A stretch of DNA of 64,000 bases from JAJDYQ01 sp942491945 (GTDB taxonomy: Bacteria > Pseudomonadota > Gammaproteobacteria > JAJDYQ01). The stretch's first letter is position 1. Each line of letters begins with the position of its first letter. The stretch lies in contig CALODD010000116.1 in NCBI GenBank assembly GCA_942491945.1, positions 1 to 64,000 on the forward strand. Reading direction: 5' to 3'. The notes under the pieces were generated by a model. That model saw only the letters and a program-made list of their open reading frames with translations, was not told the origin of the DNA and did not search any database. Both the position numbers and the translations under genes were made by a program. Shown in pieces: positions 54,349 through 62,299 of this stretch.

Positions 54349-54636
54349 ATGTCAAACGAAGGCTATCATGAACCAGTCAATGAACTTTCAGACGAGACAA
54401 GAGATATGCATAGAGCGATTACATCGTTAATGGAGGAATTAGAAGCAGTTGACTGGTATAACCAGCGAGTAGATACGTGTAAAGATAGTGAGCTAAAGGC
54501 AATACTTGCCCACAATCGTGATGAAGAAAAAGAACATGCCGCGATGGTGCTTGAATGGATTCGCCGTAAAGACCCCTCGTTTGACAGCGAATTAAAGGAT
54601 TACTTGTTTACCGATAAACCAATTGCTCATGAGTAA
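54349..54636 (+). CDS. Encapsulin-type ferritin-like protein (EncFtn), copy 2
   Basis: Protein of 95 residues highly similar to 49907-50194 (differences mostly conservative) and with the same ferroxidase Glu and Glu-x2-His positions. I take the ATG at 54349, preceded by GAGG; the upstream in-frame ATG at 54310 overlaps the stop of the oxidoreductase. It is followed directly by a good attC-like site. Both copies appear intact, which argues that iron-oxidising function is retained. Confidence 0.88.
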   Translation: MSNEGYHEPVNELSDETRDMHRAITSLMEELEAVDWYNQRVDTCKDSELKAILAHNRDEEKEHAAMVLEWIRRKDPSFDSELKDYLFTDKPIAHE

Positions 54637-54645
54637 GAGTCGCCC

Positions 54646-54714
54646 GGCAAACGCATGCAGTCGGACAAAGTGCCCGCTACACGATCACTTTGCCGCTGAT
54701 GCGAAGCGTTAGGC
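54646..54714 (+). other. attC-like site 22 (strong)
   Basis: GGCAAAC to GTTAGGC, 69 bp. GCATGCAGTCGGACAAAGTG pairs almost fully with CACTTTGCCGCTGATGC, one of the best stems in the array. Confidence 0.82.
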
Positions 54715-54734
54715 AACAAGCGGAGATCTGTATA

Positions 54735-55229
54735 GTGTCACAGTCAAAACAGAGACAAATCCTGGGGCTTATCGGTTGGCTCGTTGTGAGCTTTGCCGCT
54801 TCTGCCGTTGGAGCTTTTGCATCAATGCAGGCGAAGTCTTTTTACAGCCAGCTAGCCCAGCCTGCCTGGGCACCGCCTCCATGGATTTTCGGGCCAGTCT
54901 GGACAGTTCTGTATGTCATGATGGCTCTCGCCGCATGGCTGGTATGGCGCTCCGGAGGATTCCGCACCAATCGCATCGCGCTCTCGTTATTTCTAGTGCA
55001 ACTCGCACTGAACGCCCTCTGGAGCTGGGTCTTCTTTGCCTGGCATTTCGGTGCCCTGGCATTTGCCGACATCGTGTTGCTTTGGGTCCTTATTGTTGCC
55101 ACCCTTGTTTTTTTCTGGCGCGTGCGTCCTCTAGCCGGCGCTCTCCTCATTCCGTACCTGCTATGGGTCAGTTTCGCATCTGCACTCAACTACGCTTTAT
55201 GGCAGCTCAACCCCCAGGTTTTAGGTTAG
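54735..55229 (+). CDS. tspO: TspO/MBR-family tryptophan-rich sensory protein
   Basis: Membrane protein of 164 residues with five helices, homologous to the mitochondrial benzodiazepine receptor, binding porphyrins or sterol-like ligands. Conserved features include KSFYSQLAQPAWAPPPWIFGPVW (split), LNALWSWVFF, and LPYLLWVSFASALNYALWQLN. I use GTG at 54735 with CGGAG upstream. It lies between attC sites 22 and 23. Some bacterial TspO proteins regulate tetrapyrrole and stress responses. Confidence 0.92.
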   Translation: MSQSKQRQILGLIGWLVVSFAASAVGAFASMQAKSFYSQLAQPAWAPPPWIFGPVWTVLYVMMALAAWLVWRSGGFRTNRIALSLFLVQLALNALWSWVFFAWHFGALAFADIVLLWVLIVATLVFFWRVRPLAGALLIPYLLWVSFASALNYALWQLNPQVLG

Positions 55230-55250
55230 TGGCGTGCTGCCTGAAAATCA

Positions 55251-55305
55251 GGACAACAAGGACCCCGCGCCAACGCACTCGCGCATGCTAGCTGTGACGT
55301 TAGGC
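55251..55305 (+). other. attC-like site 23 (strong)
   Basis: GGACAAC to GTTAGGC, 55 bp, with GCGCCAACGCACTCGCGC at the apex. Confidence 0.68.
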
Positions 55306-55463
55306 ATACAAATATGGGATCTAACGAAAAAAATCGGGCATCGGTTAGGAAGGCATGAAGCACATGCCATACAAACACATGAATTGATCTTTGGGGCAAG
55401 ATGAAAAACTATTGATAATGAATCTTTTATAAACCTTATGTATTGGAAAATTATTACAACACT

Positions 55464-56108
55464 ATGACTATGAAGCTTATACAAAAACGCTTTTTTAAAG
55501 GCACCAGGGAATTCGAAATCATCGATGATGCCGTATATGTGCGGATGAAAGGGCTGCTAAAAGAGGAAAAGTCGACTGTGGGTCTATCGATACTAAACCC
55601 TGAACCGGTGGTGTCCGGGTCAGAGCTGGAGTTTCATGGACGAACCAAGCGTGAGCCTCTGCTATCACTGTTAATAAATAATCCCAATGCTGAGAAATTT
55701 AATACCTTTGTCGATGCGCTGAAGCAAAGAGTCCTGGCAGAGGGCAACGCCTATGCAGGAGTTGAGGAAGTATCCCCTGAAACTTCACGGTCTGAAGCCC
55801 TTGGTTGGAATGTGTATGAGGAACCACCGGACTTCGAGGAAGATGACGAGACGCGAGAGAGATTTAGCCATCAGGCTGTCAATGCAGAAAGACTGGATAA
55901 TGATATCGCCATGCTGAAAACCTATCTGGATGAGGATGAGATCAGGCCCTTGCTCGTTTCTCTTAAAACACTCAAAGAGCAACCTCAAGACGAAGAGGCT
56001 TTTCAGAAGATGGTGGATGCCTTCAACGATCTGGGTATCATTCAAGGCGCGGTATTGACCTATGCGCCTTATCTCAAAGTTCTGCTATCTGAATCCATTC
56101 GATTATAA
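55464..56108 (+). CDS. Hypothetical soluble protein
   Basis: Acidic protein of about 214 residues. It starts MTMKLIQKRFFKGTREFEII (strand-rich), has a middle section SILNPEPVVSGSELEFHGRT, and a helical C-terminal half (DNDIAMLKTYLDEDEIRPLL ... MVDAFNDLGIIQGAVLTYAP). I do not recognise the family; the N-terminal part could be a PH-like or beta-barrel domain. The start is ambiguous (ATG at 55464 or 55470). A single-gene cassette. Confidence 0.6.
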   Translation: MTMKLIQKRFFKGTREFEIIDDAVYVRMKGLLKEEKSTVGLSILNPEPVVSGSELEFHGRTKREPLLSLLINNPNAEKFNTFVDALKQRVLAEGNAYAGVEEVSPETSRSEALGWNVYEEPPDFEEDDETRERFSHQAVNAERLDNDIAMLKTYLDEDEIRPLLVSLKTLKEQPQDEEAFQKMVDAFNDLGIIQGAVLTYAPYLKVLLSESIRL

Positions 56109-56140
56109 ATAAAGAGAAATTCGGCTAAAAAAGAATAAAT

Positions 56141-56220
56141 ACCTAATAATCACATCAACGCCGACAGCCAAAACCTGCGGCCTGATAAAGCAAGGGCTTT
56201 GGTATGACTGCCGGTTATGT
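56141..56220 (+). other. attC-like site 24
   Basis: ACCTAAT to GTTATGT, 80 bp. CGCCGACAGCCAAAACC and GGTATGACTGCCGG are imperfectly paired. Confidence 0.55.
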
Positions 56221-56253
56221 AGGTTTCATGGATAGAAAGAAGCTTTATCATTT

Positions 56254-57018
56254 ATGGTATCAATACGAAAAAATCGGATAATTACATTACTTAAAGGTAT
56301 TGAAACCGGGGAGCCGTCTTCGGTCGAGGTTATAAATCCCGAAAAGTATATTCAACACAACCCTCAAACTAACGAAGGTCGAGAAGGTTTAGCCAGGCTC
56401 TTTAAGCGACTGTCGTTGACTTCTCCTCGAGTAAACATTGTTCGAATATTTGAAGATGGTGACTATGTTTTTGCGCATACTGAATATGATTTTGCTCATT
56501 CAAATATTGGTTTTGAAGTATTTAGGTTCGAAGATGATATGACCGTAGAGCATTGGGACAATATCCAGTTGAGGCAAGGCCCAAATGGTTCAACTCACTC
56601 TATGTTGAGTGGCCCGACTGAGGTAAGCGATCTCGATAGTACTGACGAAAATCGACAGATCGTAGGTTCTTTCGTTGATGAGATTCTCATAAACACCAGG
56701 TTTTCAAAGATCGAAACCTACATAAGTAAAGAGCAGTTTACGCAACATAACCCTTCTATGGTTGATGGGAATACGGCGATAATCGACGCATTGAAAGATA
56801 GTTGCGATAAAGGAATTCGGCTGAATTACGAAAAAAACTACAAAATTTTAGCTGAAGGAAATTTTGTACTATCTGTGTGCGAAGGGTATTTTAATGAAGT
56901 CCATTCGGCGATCTATGATTTATACCGTGTCGATAGAGGGAAACTCGTCGAACACTGGGATACAATCGAAGCGATCCCTCCACAAAGTGAATGGAAAAAT
57001 GATAATGGTAAGTTTTAA
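56254..57018 (+). CDS. Tandem SnoaL-like (NTF2-fold) protein
   Basis: Protein of 254 residues with two successive SnoaL-like domains. Each has a YIQHNPQ / FTQHNPS box (residues about 29-35 and 163-169) and a VEHWDNIQ / VEHWDTIEA box (about 98 and 232). The first is preceded by LLKGIETGEPSSVEVIN. The double HNP...EHWD pattern is typical of cassette-borne SnoaL-like proteins; activity may be isomerase, hydrolase or none. A decayed copy lies at 42194. Ends 18 bp before a strong attC. Confidence 0.82.
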   Translation: MVSIRKNRIITLLKGIETGEPSSVEVINPEKYIQHNPQTNEGREGLARLFKRLSLTSPRVNIVRIFEDGDYVFAHTEYDFAHSNIGFEVFRFEDDMTVEHWDNIQLRQGPNGSTHSMLSGPTEVSDLDSTDENRQIVGSFVDEILINTRFSKIETYISKEQFTQHNPSMVDGNTAIIDALKDSCDKGIRLNYEKNYKILAEGNFVLSVCEGYFNEVHSAIYDLYRVDRGKLVEHWDTIEAIPPQSEWKNDNGKF

Positions 57019-57036
57019 ATAAAATATGAGAAAAAT

Positions 57037-57094
57037 TCCTAACAATTGCATTGTGCCGGGGCTGCCAACCGTGCCGCTTATTAAAATGTTAGGC
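57037..57094 (+). other. attC-like site 25 (strong)
   Basis: TCCTAAC to GTTAGGC, 58 bp. GTGCCGGGGCTGCCAACCGTGCCGC gives the inner stem. Confidence 0.78.
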
Positions 57095-57111
57095 GCCACT
57101 TGAGATAGCTT

Positions 57112-57720
57112 ATGATCGATTTTTTGGCAACGTTTATCTTCTTTTTTGCGGTGATCGACCCTATTGGCACGATACCTGTTTTTATCGCGGTTACCCGCCA
57201 ATTCGATGAGCACACTAAAAGAGGAATAGCAGTTAAAGCTACACTCGCTGCAGCAGGAATTCTCTTGTTCTTCGTTGTGGCCGGTGAAGTCATCCTTACT
57301 GCAATGGCGATTCCACTTTCGGCATTTCAGATTGCCGGGGGTATTGTGTTGTTTCTATTTGCTCTTTCAATGATTTTCGGTGAGAGCAAGCCTGAACAAG
57401 AAGTTAAATTGGCGGTAAGCGGCAGTGAAACTGCCATTTTTCCGCTTGCAGTTCCGTCTATTGCTGGACCAGGTGCAATACTGGCGGCAGTTTTGATGAC
57501 TGAGAATGCTCGTTTCGGCCTTATTGAGCAGGCTCAGACTGCAGCAGTGATACTTGCGGTGTTACTGATCGTTCTTCTACTCATGCTTGGAGCGAGCTGG
57601 ATTTACCGCTTTATTGGCAGCAGTGGAGCTAGCATTGTCAGTCGGGTAATGGGCTTGATCCTTGCCTCTGTTGCAACCGCAAATGTATTGGTCGGAATTA
57701 AGGAATACTTTTCATTGTGA
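57112..57720 (+). CDS. MarC-family (UPF0056) inner-membrane protein
   Basis: Protein of 202 residues with six helices. Diagnostic MarC features are FFAVIDPIGTIPVFIAVTR in the first helix pair and the repeated FPLAVPSIAGPGAILAAVL. MarC-family proteins are of unknown function; some relate to amino-acid export. ATG lies 18 bp after an attC core, and GAGAT is a weak RBS. Confidence 0.9.
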   Translation: MIDFLATFIFFFAVIDPIGTIPVFIAVTRQFDEHTKRGIAVKATLAAAGILLFFVVAGEVILTAMAIPLSAFQIAGGIVLFLFALSMIFGESKPEQEVKLAVSGSETAIFPLAVPSIAGPGAILAAVLMTENARFGLIEQAQTAAVILAVLLIVLLLMLGASWIYRFIGSSGASIVSRVMGLILASVATANVLVGIKEYFSL

Positions 57721-57733
57721 AGTACGAAATTTC

Positions 57734-57946
57734 ATCTAACAAGTGCAAGCAGTCTGACGCCCAATACGCAGCGTGGTATTACCGTAGTTGTTGCAGGCTT
57801 TATGAAATCGATGGAGTCAGACACTAATGATCTTAGTGCGCTTTTTATTCAACTTAGTCGAACAACACATCACCGGTTGTTTTTCTTTTCATCTGTGTTG
57901 TGGTAGGTAGAGTGACGCTAATTACTTCCCTGGTTTGGAACTTGCG
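57734..57946 (+). other. Broken attC-like half site and gene-free spacer
   Basis: ATCTAACAAG at 57734 looks like the left box of an attC just after the MarC stop. No GTTRRRY partner is found in the following 100 bp, which suggests a deletion or rearrangement. Confidence 0.35.
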
Positions 57947-58459
57947 ATGAATGATGAGATTAATTACCAGAATAACCCTCTGCATGGCGTTGGTTTAAAA
58001 CAACTTTTGACTGAAGTCGTCAATCACTATGGGTTCAATATTCTTTATGCCTATTTGAATATCAATTGTTTTAAGAACAATCCTGGTATTGAATCCAGTG
58101 TGAGGTTTCTTAAAAAAACGGACTGGGCGCGTGAAAAAGTTGAAGCTTTCTATTTATATGAATTTAAGAACTTACCTAGAGCGTCAGACGAGCAGTTTGA
58201 ATTATCGCCCAGGGATCGCATTGTGCCTGAAGGGCAAAAACCGGGTGAGCCTGCGGAATTAAGTCTGGAAGATGCTGAGCGTTTGCGCGAAAAACGTGCG
58301 AAGAAATCAGCTGCGTATGATTCGGGCTCGGGTAAAAATTTTGGTGCTCAAAGAGGTGGCAGGTATAGTGAAAATCGGAACAGTGGACGCGAATCGTTGA
58401 AATCTCCAAAGCCATCTACCAAGAGTGGATCAGATCCATGGGCTAAGTGGAGAAAGTGA
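57947..58459 (+). CDS. VF530-family DNA-binding-like protein
   Basis: Protein of about 170 residues. Residues 6-72 match VF530 (NNPLHGVGLKQLLTEVVNHYG, CFKNNPGIESSVRFLKKTDWA, REKVEAFYL), a compact helical domain. The C-terminal half is low-complexity and basic (GKNFGAQRGGRYSENRN ... SDPWAKWRK), as in nucleic-acid-binding tails. I take the ATG at 57947 rather than the TTG at 57935. Confidence 0.82.
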   Translation: MNDEINYQNNPLHGVGLKQLLTEVVNHYGFNILYAYLNINCFKNNPGIESSVRFLKKTDWAREKVEAFYLYEFKNLPRASDEQFELSPRDRIVPEGQKPGEPAELSLEDAERLREKRAKKSAAYDSGSGKNFGAQRGGRYSENRNSGRESLKSPKPSTKSGSDPWAKWRK

Positions 58460-58635
58460 ATCAGTTTTAAAGTTTGCAGGTGTGGTGTGGCAACTAGTAA
58501 CCAGTTCTTCAGCTAGCACTTATCAAGTGATTGAGAGTCCGGTGTAAAAAAACGTTGCGCCTTTAAAATCAATCGTTGGTTTTATGCTGCATGTAGATGC
58601 ATAGCATAAATTATAAATCTGGAGGAGTACTTGAA

Positions 58636-59007
58636 ATGAATAATACTAATGTTACAGCCTTTAAAGACTTACAATTCGCACCCCTGGCAGAGGGAAGCCC
58701 TGTTGAAGTAGCTATGCTATGGGGCGATCCAGAAACAGGCCCTGCTGCAGTTATGGTTCGGTTTCCAGAAGGATACCAGGAACCCTGGCATAGCCATTCA
58801 GCAACTTATCACTCAGTGCTTATAAAAGGTGATTTTCAAACACGCAGCAAAGATGCAGATGGTACTACTGTATCAGAAGTCTATGGTCCGGGATCATACG
58901 CGGTTCAACCTGGAGGAGCCGTTCATGCAGAAATTAATGCTGGATCCGGCGAATTAGTTGCACTGGTATATTTTGATGGGCCGGTTGATTTTGCTTTAGA
59001 TGAGTGA
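58636..59007 (+). CDS. Cupin-fold protein
   Basis: Single-domain cupin of 123 residues with the metal motif WHSHSATYHSVLIKGDF and a second box GPGSYAVQPGGAVHAEINA (second-motif His). It resembles DUF4437-like small cupins. GGAGGAG gives a strong RBS 11 bp before the ATG at 58636. Its ATGA overlaps a short following frame. Function unknown; dioxygenase or sugar-binding are possible. Confidence 0.82.
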   Translation: MNNTNVTAFKDLQFAPLAEGSPVEVAMLWGDPETGPAAVMVRFPEGYQEPWHSHSATYHSVLIKGDFQTRSKDADGTTVSEVYGPGSYAVQPGGAVHAEINAGSGELVALVYFDGPVDFALDE

Positions 59008-59215
59008 CTGCGTCGCGCATCCTGGCTATTACACAACATATGGCATTTCATCTGCTGGGATAAAAAGATTCGACGCACCGTATCCTATCCCGCTTGAGAA
59101 TTCTGATGGATGGATGGTTCAATAGCTTGATGCGCGGATTTTTCGGCGTTTTAGCGGGCAAGTGTTATGTGCTGATGCACTCAATGATCCAAAGTATTGG
59201 CGAGAGTCATATTAA
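59000..59215 (+). pseudogene. Possible interrupted ORF coupled to the cupin gene
   Basis: A frame starting at ATG 59000 (overlapping the cupin stop) reads MSDCVAHPGYYTTYGISSAG ... PIPLENSDGWMVQ, meets TAG at 59123, and continues LDARIFRRFSGQVLCADALN to a TAA at 59213. The sequence on both sides looks protein-like but I find no family. It could be chance. Confidence 0.25.
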
Positions 59216-59222
59216 AAATGAT

Positions 59223-59287
59223 CGCTAATAAAACGTTAAACCAGATCGGCGTAAAAGTATGCCTCCTGACTAACTGTAACGTTATGT
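59223..59287 (+). other. attC-like site 26
   Basis: CGCTAAT (left) to GTTATGT (right), 65 bp, with CAGATCGGCG / TATGCCTCCTG weakly paired. Confidence 0.5.
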
Positions 59288-59311
59288 GTCAATAAGGATA
59301 AAAATTATTCT

Positions 59312-59584
59312 ATGGACTGGAAAATATTTATTACAATTTTCGCATCAGTATTTATAGCGGAGCTAGGAGATAAAACCCAACTAGCAACCATGTTATTTGC
59401 TACTGACAAAGATGTAAGCAAATACACTGTTTTTTTTGCTGCATCTGCTGCTTTAATCGTTGCATCGGCACTAGGTGTGTTAGCCGGAAGCCTTTTTTCT
59501 GAATACATTAATGAGAAATATTTGCATTACATCGCGGGTCTTGGTTTTATCATGATAGGTGCTTTTACTTTATACAATGCCTAG
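59312..59584 (+). CDS. GDT1/TMEM165-family half-size cation exporter
   Basis: Membrane protein of 90 residues with three helices, half of the usual six-helix UPF0016 protein. The signature E-x-G-D-K-[TS] is at residues 17-22 (ELGDKT). Homologues exchange Mn2+ or Ca2+ for protons; half-size members are expected to dimerise, and a second half-gene is not seen nearby. Confidence 0.85.
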   Translation: MDWKIFITIFASVFIAELGDKTQLATMLFATDKDVSKYTVFFAASAALIVASALGVLAGSLFSEYINEKYLHYIAGLGFIMIGAFTLYNA

Positions 59585-59658
59585 ATAATATAAAAAGGCA
59601 ACTAAGATCCCCCTTAAAAAGCACCCTGGACGCCGCGCACTTTTTTAGAACGTTATGC
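59578..59658 (+). other. attC-like site 27
   Basis: GCCTAGA to GTTATGC, 81 bp, overlapping the GDT1 stop. GGACGCCGCGCACTT occurs inside; left box imperfect. Confidence 0.45.
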
Positions 59659-59686
59659 CGACATTAAGCAGTAGAGGATTTCCGAG

Positions 59687-60007
59687 ATGAAACTAGGTTT
59701 AGTTATTTATTCAAACGATCCTGAAACAGTATGGAATGCGTTTAGACTGGGAATATTTTCTTTAAAAAAAGAAGATCAAGTGAAAGTATTTTTATTAGCA
59801 AAAGGGGTCGAATGTGAGTCTTTGGACACTGATAAATTTAACGTTACAAATGAAATGAGTGAATATATTCGATCAGGCGGAGAAATACTCGCTTGCGGTA
59901 CGTGCCTCAAAATCAGGCAATCTGAAGGTTCTGATATATGTCCCTTATCAACAATGGCTGATTTATACGAAGTTATTCAGGTATCTGACAAGCTGTTAAC
60001 ATTTTAA
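59687..60007 (+). CDS. DsrE-like sulfur-relay protein
   Basis: Protein of 106 residues with the DsrE/DsrF-like fold: KLGLVIYSNDPETVWNAFRL, VKVFLLAKGVECES and the Cys-containing GGEILACGTCLKIRQ. The two Cys of CGTC and a further Cys at DICPL fit sulfur transfer. No dsr or tus genes are nearby, so a role in sulfur relay is only suggested by the family. Confidence 0.8.
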   Translation: MKLGLVIYSNDPETVWNAFRLGIFSLKKEDQVKVFLLAKGVECESLDTDKFNVTNEMSEYIRSGGEILACGTCLKIRQSEGSDICPLSTMADLYEVIQVSDKLLTF

Positions 60008-60153
60008 GCATAACAACGCACTTGCCTTTGTGAGCGCTTCTATTGGTAAACTCGCTACTAATCTCAGAACAATATTTTGTTCTTTTGAGGAATGCTTAGG
60101 ATCATTTGGCCTGGTGGTGATCTGAAGAAAGCAACGACATGAATAATTAAAGA
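60008..60153 (+). other. attC-like half site
   Basis: GCATAACAACG begins right at the DsrE stop, as an attC left box would, but no right core is found before the carbonic anhydrase remnant starts. Confidence 0.35.
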
Positions 60154-60684
60154 TTGAAATCATTAAAACATTTACTAGATACCAACCTGGTTTGGGCTGA
60201 ATCAGCTAAGTAAAAAGACCCGAAATTTTTCACGCGACTATCAACTTAGAACCTGGCGAGGTGTTTGTACATCGTAACATTGCAAATGTTGTAGTGCATA
60301 CATATCTGAATTGCCTTTCAGTAATACAGTTTGCTGGTGAAATCCTAAAAGTTAAACATATTATACTTTGTGGTCATATGGCTGTGGTGGTATCAAAGCC
60401 GCATTGGAAAACCAGGAGCATGGTCTGATAGATAACTGGTTACGAGACGTAAAAGATGTTATTCGCTTCAATGCGCGATTGTTTGAAGGGTTTGAACATG
60501 ACAGGAAACTGGGTTTGCTTTGTGAGTTCAATGTAAAAGAGCAAGTTAAAAATATATGCAATACTACTGTTGTCAAGAATGTCTGGAAACAGGGAAAGAC
60601 CTTACTGTACACGGCTGCATCTACAGTATTGAAAATGGTGTTCTAAAAGATTTAGATACCGGCTTTACGTCAGAAGACATATAA
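60154..60684 (+). pseudogene. Beta-carbonic anhydrase remnant
   Basis: Aligns to Can-type beta-carbonic anhydrase: SLKHLLDTNLVWAES, an in-frame TAA, KDPKFFTRLST, LEPGEVFVHRNIANVVVHT, LNCLSVIQFAGEILKVKHII, then a frameshift at CGH to GCGGIKAALENQEHG, LCEFNVKEQVKN and finally NGVLKDLDTG. About 25 residues with the zinc-ligand CxDxR motif between FFTRLST and LEPGE are deleted. Two further breaks follow. The gene is dead. Confidence 0.8.
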
Positions 60685-60753
60685 AATATCGCTTTATCAG
60701 AATGTACTTCTGCTACGCTTCAGAGAGCCGGGAAGTCAGATTGTTATTCCAAT

Positions 60754-61347
60754 ATGCGGAGAAAAGATGTGGACTTTTATAACGATCCTTTAAAAGTCGA
60801 TGAATATGAAAAAATCTGCGAAGGGTACGACGGCACAGAACTATATAAAGTGTTAGATCAGTATCTTGCGGAACAATCTACCTTGCTAGAAATAGGTAGC
60901 GGTCCTGGTAATGATATTAATTATTTGCTTAAGAAATACTTAGTTACGGGTTCAGATTTATCCGATGAATTTCTTGCTAGATGTAAAAAAAGATTTCCAG
61001 GTATACCTTTCGTACAGTTAGATGCGGTATCAATCAATATAGATAAAAAATTTGATTGTGTGTATTCAAATAAGGTGTTGCATCACTTGACTATAGAGCA
61101 ATTAGAAAAGTCATTTAAACGACAACAAAAAGTGATTCAAGAAAATGGCATATTTGCACATACATTTTGGTTAGGAGATAAAGAATTTACAATGGAGGGT
61201 ATGTTGTTCATGTTTCATGATCGAGAACGGTTAATCAGCCTGGTTGCTAAATATTTTACGATTCTCGATACCCATGACTATGAAGAATTCGAAGAAGGTG
61301 ACTCAATTTTTGTTATCGCTCAAAACTGTGCGGAAAATTACGGCTAA
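60754..61347 (+). CDS. Class I SAM-dependent methyltransferase
   Basis: Protein of 197 residues with motif I LLEIGSGPGNDINYLL, motif II VTGSDLSDEFLARCKK and FDCVYSNKVLHHL as post-II segment. Substrate unknown. It begins MRRKDVDFYNDPLKVDEYEK, common in small-molecule methyltransferases of cassettes. GGAG lies upstream. It ends inside attC site 28. Confidence 0.85.
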   Translation: MRRKDVDFYNDPLKVDEYEKICEGYDGTELYKVLDQYLAEQSTLLEIGSGPGNDINYLLKKYLVTGSDLSDEFLARCKKRFPGIPFVQLDAVSINIDKKFDCVYSNKVLHHLTIEQLEKSFKRQQKVIQENGIFAHTFWLGDKEFTMEGMLFMFHDRERLISLVAKYFTILDTHDYEEFEEGDSIFVIAQNCAENYG

Positions 61348-61401
61348 TAATCTACATCAGCGGATGGGGCTATAACATGCTGATGGACCGGGGCGTTAGA
61401 T
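61342..61401 (+). other. attC-like site 28 (strong)
   Basis: GGCTAAT to GTTAGAT, 60 bp. ACATCAGCGGATGG pairs with ACATGCTGATGG. It overlaps both the preceding stop and the following ATG. Confidence 0.75.
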
Positions 61402-61639
61402 GTCGACGGTATTGATTAAATCTATATGTTTAATATTAGGAACTTACACAACATTGATTCTTATTGGAATAATTCCTGTAATTATTTTCTGGATAATAAG
61501 TATTATTCTTTTTATAGTTTCCCGGCTCTCAAATAAAATTAAATTATTCTCAGAATGGTCGTTACTCCAGTTCTTATTAACATTAAGTGTTGCCCTGGGA
61601 ATACCATATTTACTTTTGTTAGCAAGTCCCGGATTCTGA
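61400..61639 (+). CDS. Small two- to three-helix membrane protein
   Basis: Very hydrophobic protein of 79 residues (LIGIIPVIIFWIISIILFIV and LLQFLLTLSVALGIPYLLLL). No recognised family. The ATG overlaps the attC core (GTTAGATG), leaving no room for a normal RBS in this cassette; translation may be leaderless or depend on the next cassette upstream. Confidence 0.5.
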   Translation: MSTVLIKSICLILGTYTTLILIGIIPVIIFWIISIILFIVSRLSNKIKLFSEWSLLQFLLTLSVALGIPYLLLLASPGF

Positions 61640-61644
61640 AAGTA

Positions 61645-61766
61645 GGCTAACAATTAAACAAACCACGCAGAAATAAGTGAGTGAAAAATGATATTTAATT
61701 CTATTACCATCACCCAGGAAGACGAACTCACAGATCATCAGCAATTGCATTAAGGGCAGGCTAGTA
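61645..61766 (+). other. attC-like half site and 21-codon frame
   Basis: GGCTAACAATTAAAC after the membrane gene is attC-like at the left only. A short ATG frame at 61688 (MIFNSITITQEDELTDHQQL) follows and is probably a remnant. Confidence 0.3.
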
Positions 61767-62186
61767 ATGAATCTATTCGTATACGGCACATTAATGGATG
61801 CAGACATCATGGGTCGAGTTACAGGCTCTGCATACCAGTCTCAGGAAGCTACTCTTCAAGAGTATAGTCGCAGGACTGTGCGCGGAGAGGTCTATCCCGC
61901 GATAATTAAGCAGTGTGGGTGTTCCGTAGATGGAGTTGTTTATTTCAATATTTCGCTGGTTGATATTGAACGTCTCGACAAGTTTGAAGGGTCTCTTTAC
62001 GAAAGAATTGAGGTAGAAGTGATTTTCAATAATGGTGAGCGAGTGAGCTCACAGACTTACGTCATATCGACAAAATCTGCTCATCAACTGTCTAATGACA
62101 ACTGGAGTTATGATAACTTTCTGGCTAAACACAAGAATCAATTTCAAAATGGCTACTATGGGTACGATGAGCTGGAGTCAAGCTGA
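61767..62186 (+). CDS. Gamma-glutamylcyclotransferase-like protein (AIG2 fold)
   Basis: Protein of 139 residues. The substrate loop YGTLM is at residues 6-10 and the catalytic Glu is expected at residue 74 (LDKFEGSLYER), both intact. GGCT-like proteins form 5-oxoproline from gamma-glutamyl amino acids or act on related gamma-glutamylamines. The C-terminal region is shorter than in eukaryotic forms. Confidence 0.85.
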   Translation: MNLFVYGTLMDADIMGRVTGSAYQSQEATLQEYSRRTVRGEVYPAIIKQCGCSVDGVVYFNISLVDIERLDKFEGSLYERIEVEVIFNNGERVSSQTYVISTKSAHQLSNDNWSYDNFLAKHKNQFQNGYYGYDELESS

Positions 62187-62299
62187 TGAATCACTGTATT
62201 CACTCAGCACGAGGAAACCGGGAGACTGCAAACACGGTGAGACGGGAGCCAAACTATGTCTATATGGATAACAGTAATAATTAACTAAAAGGAGAGCTG

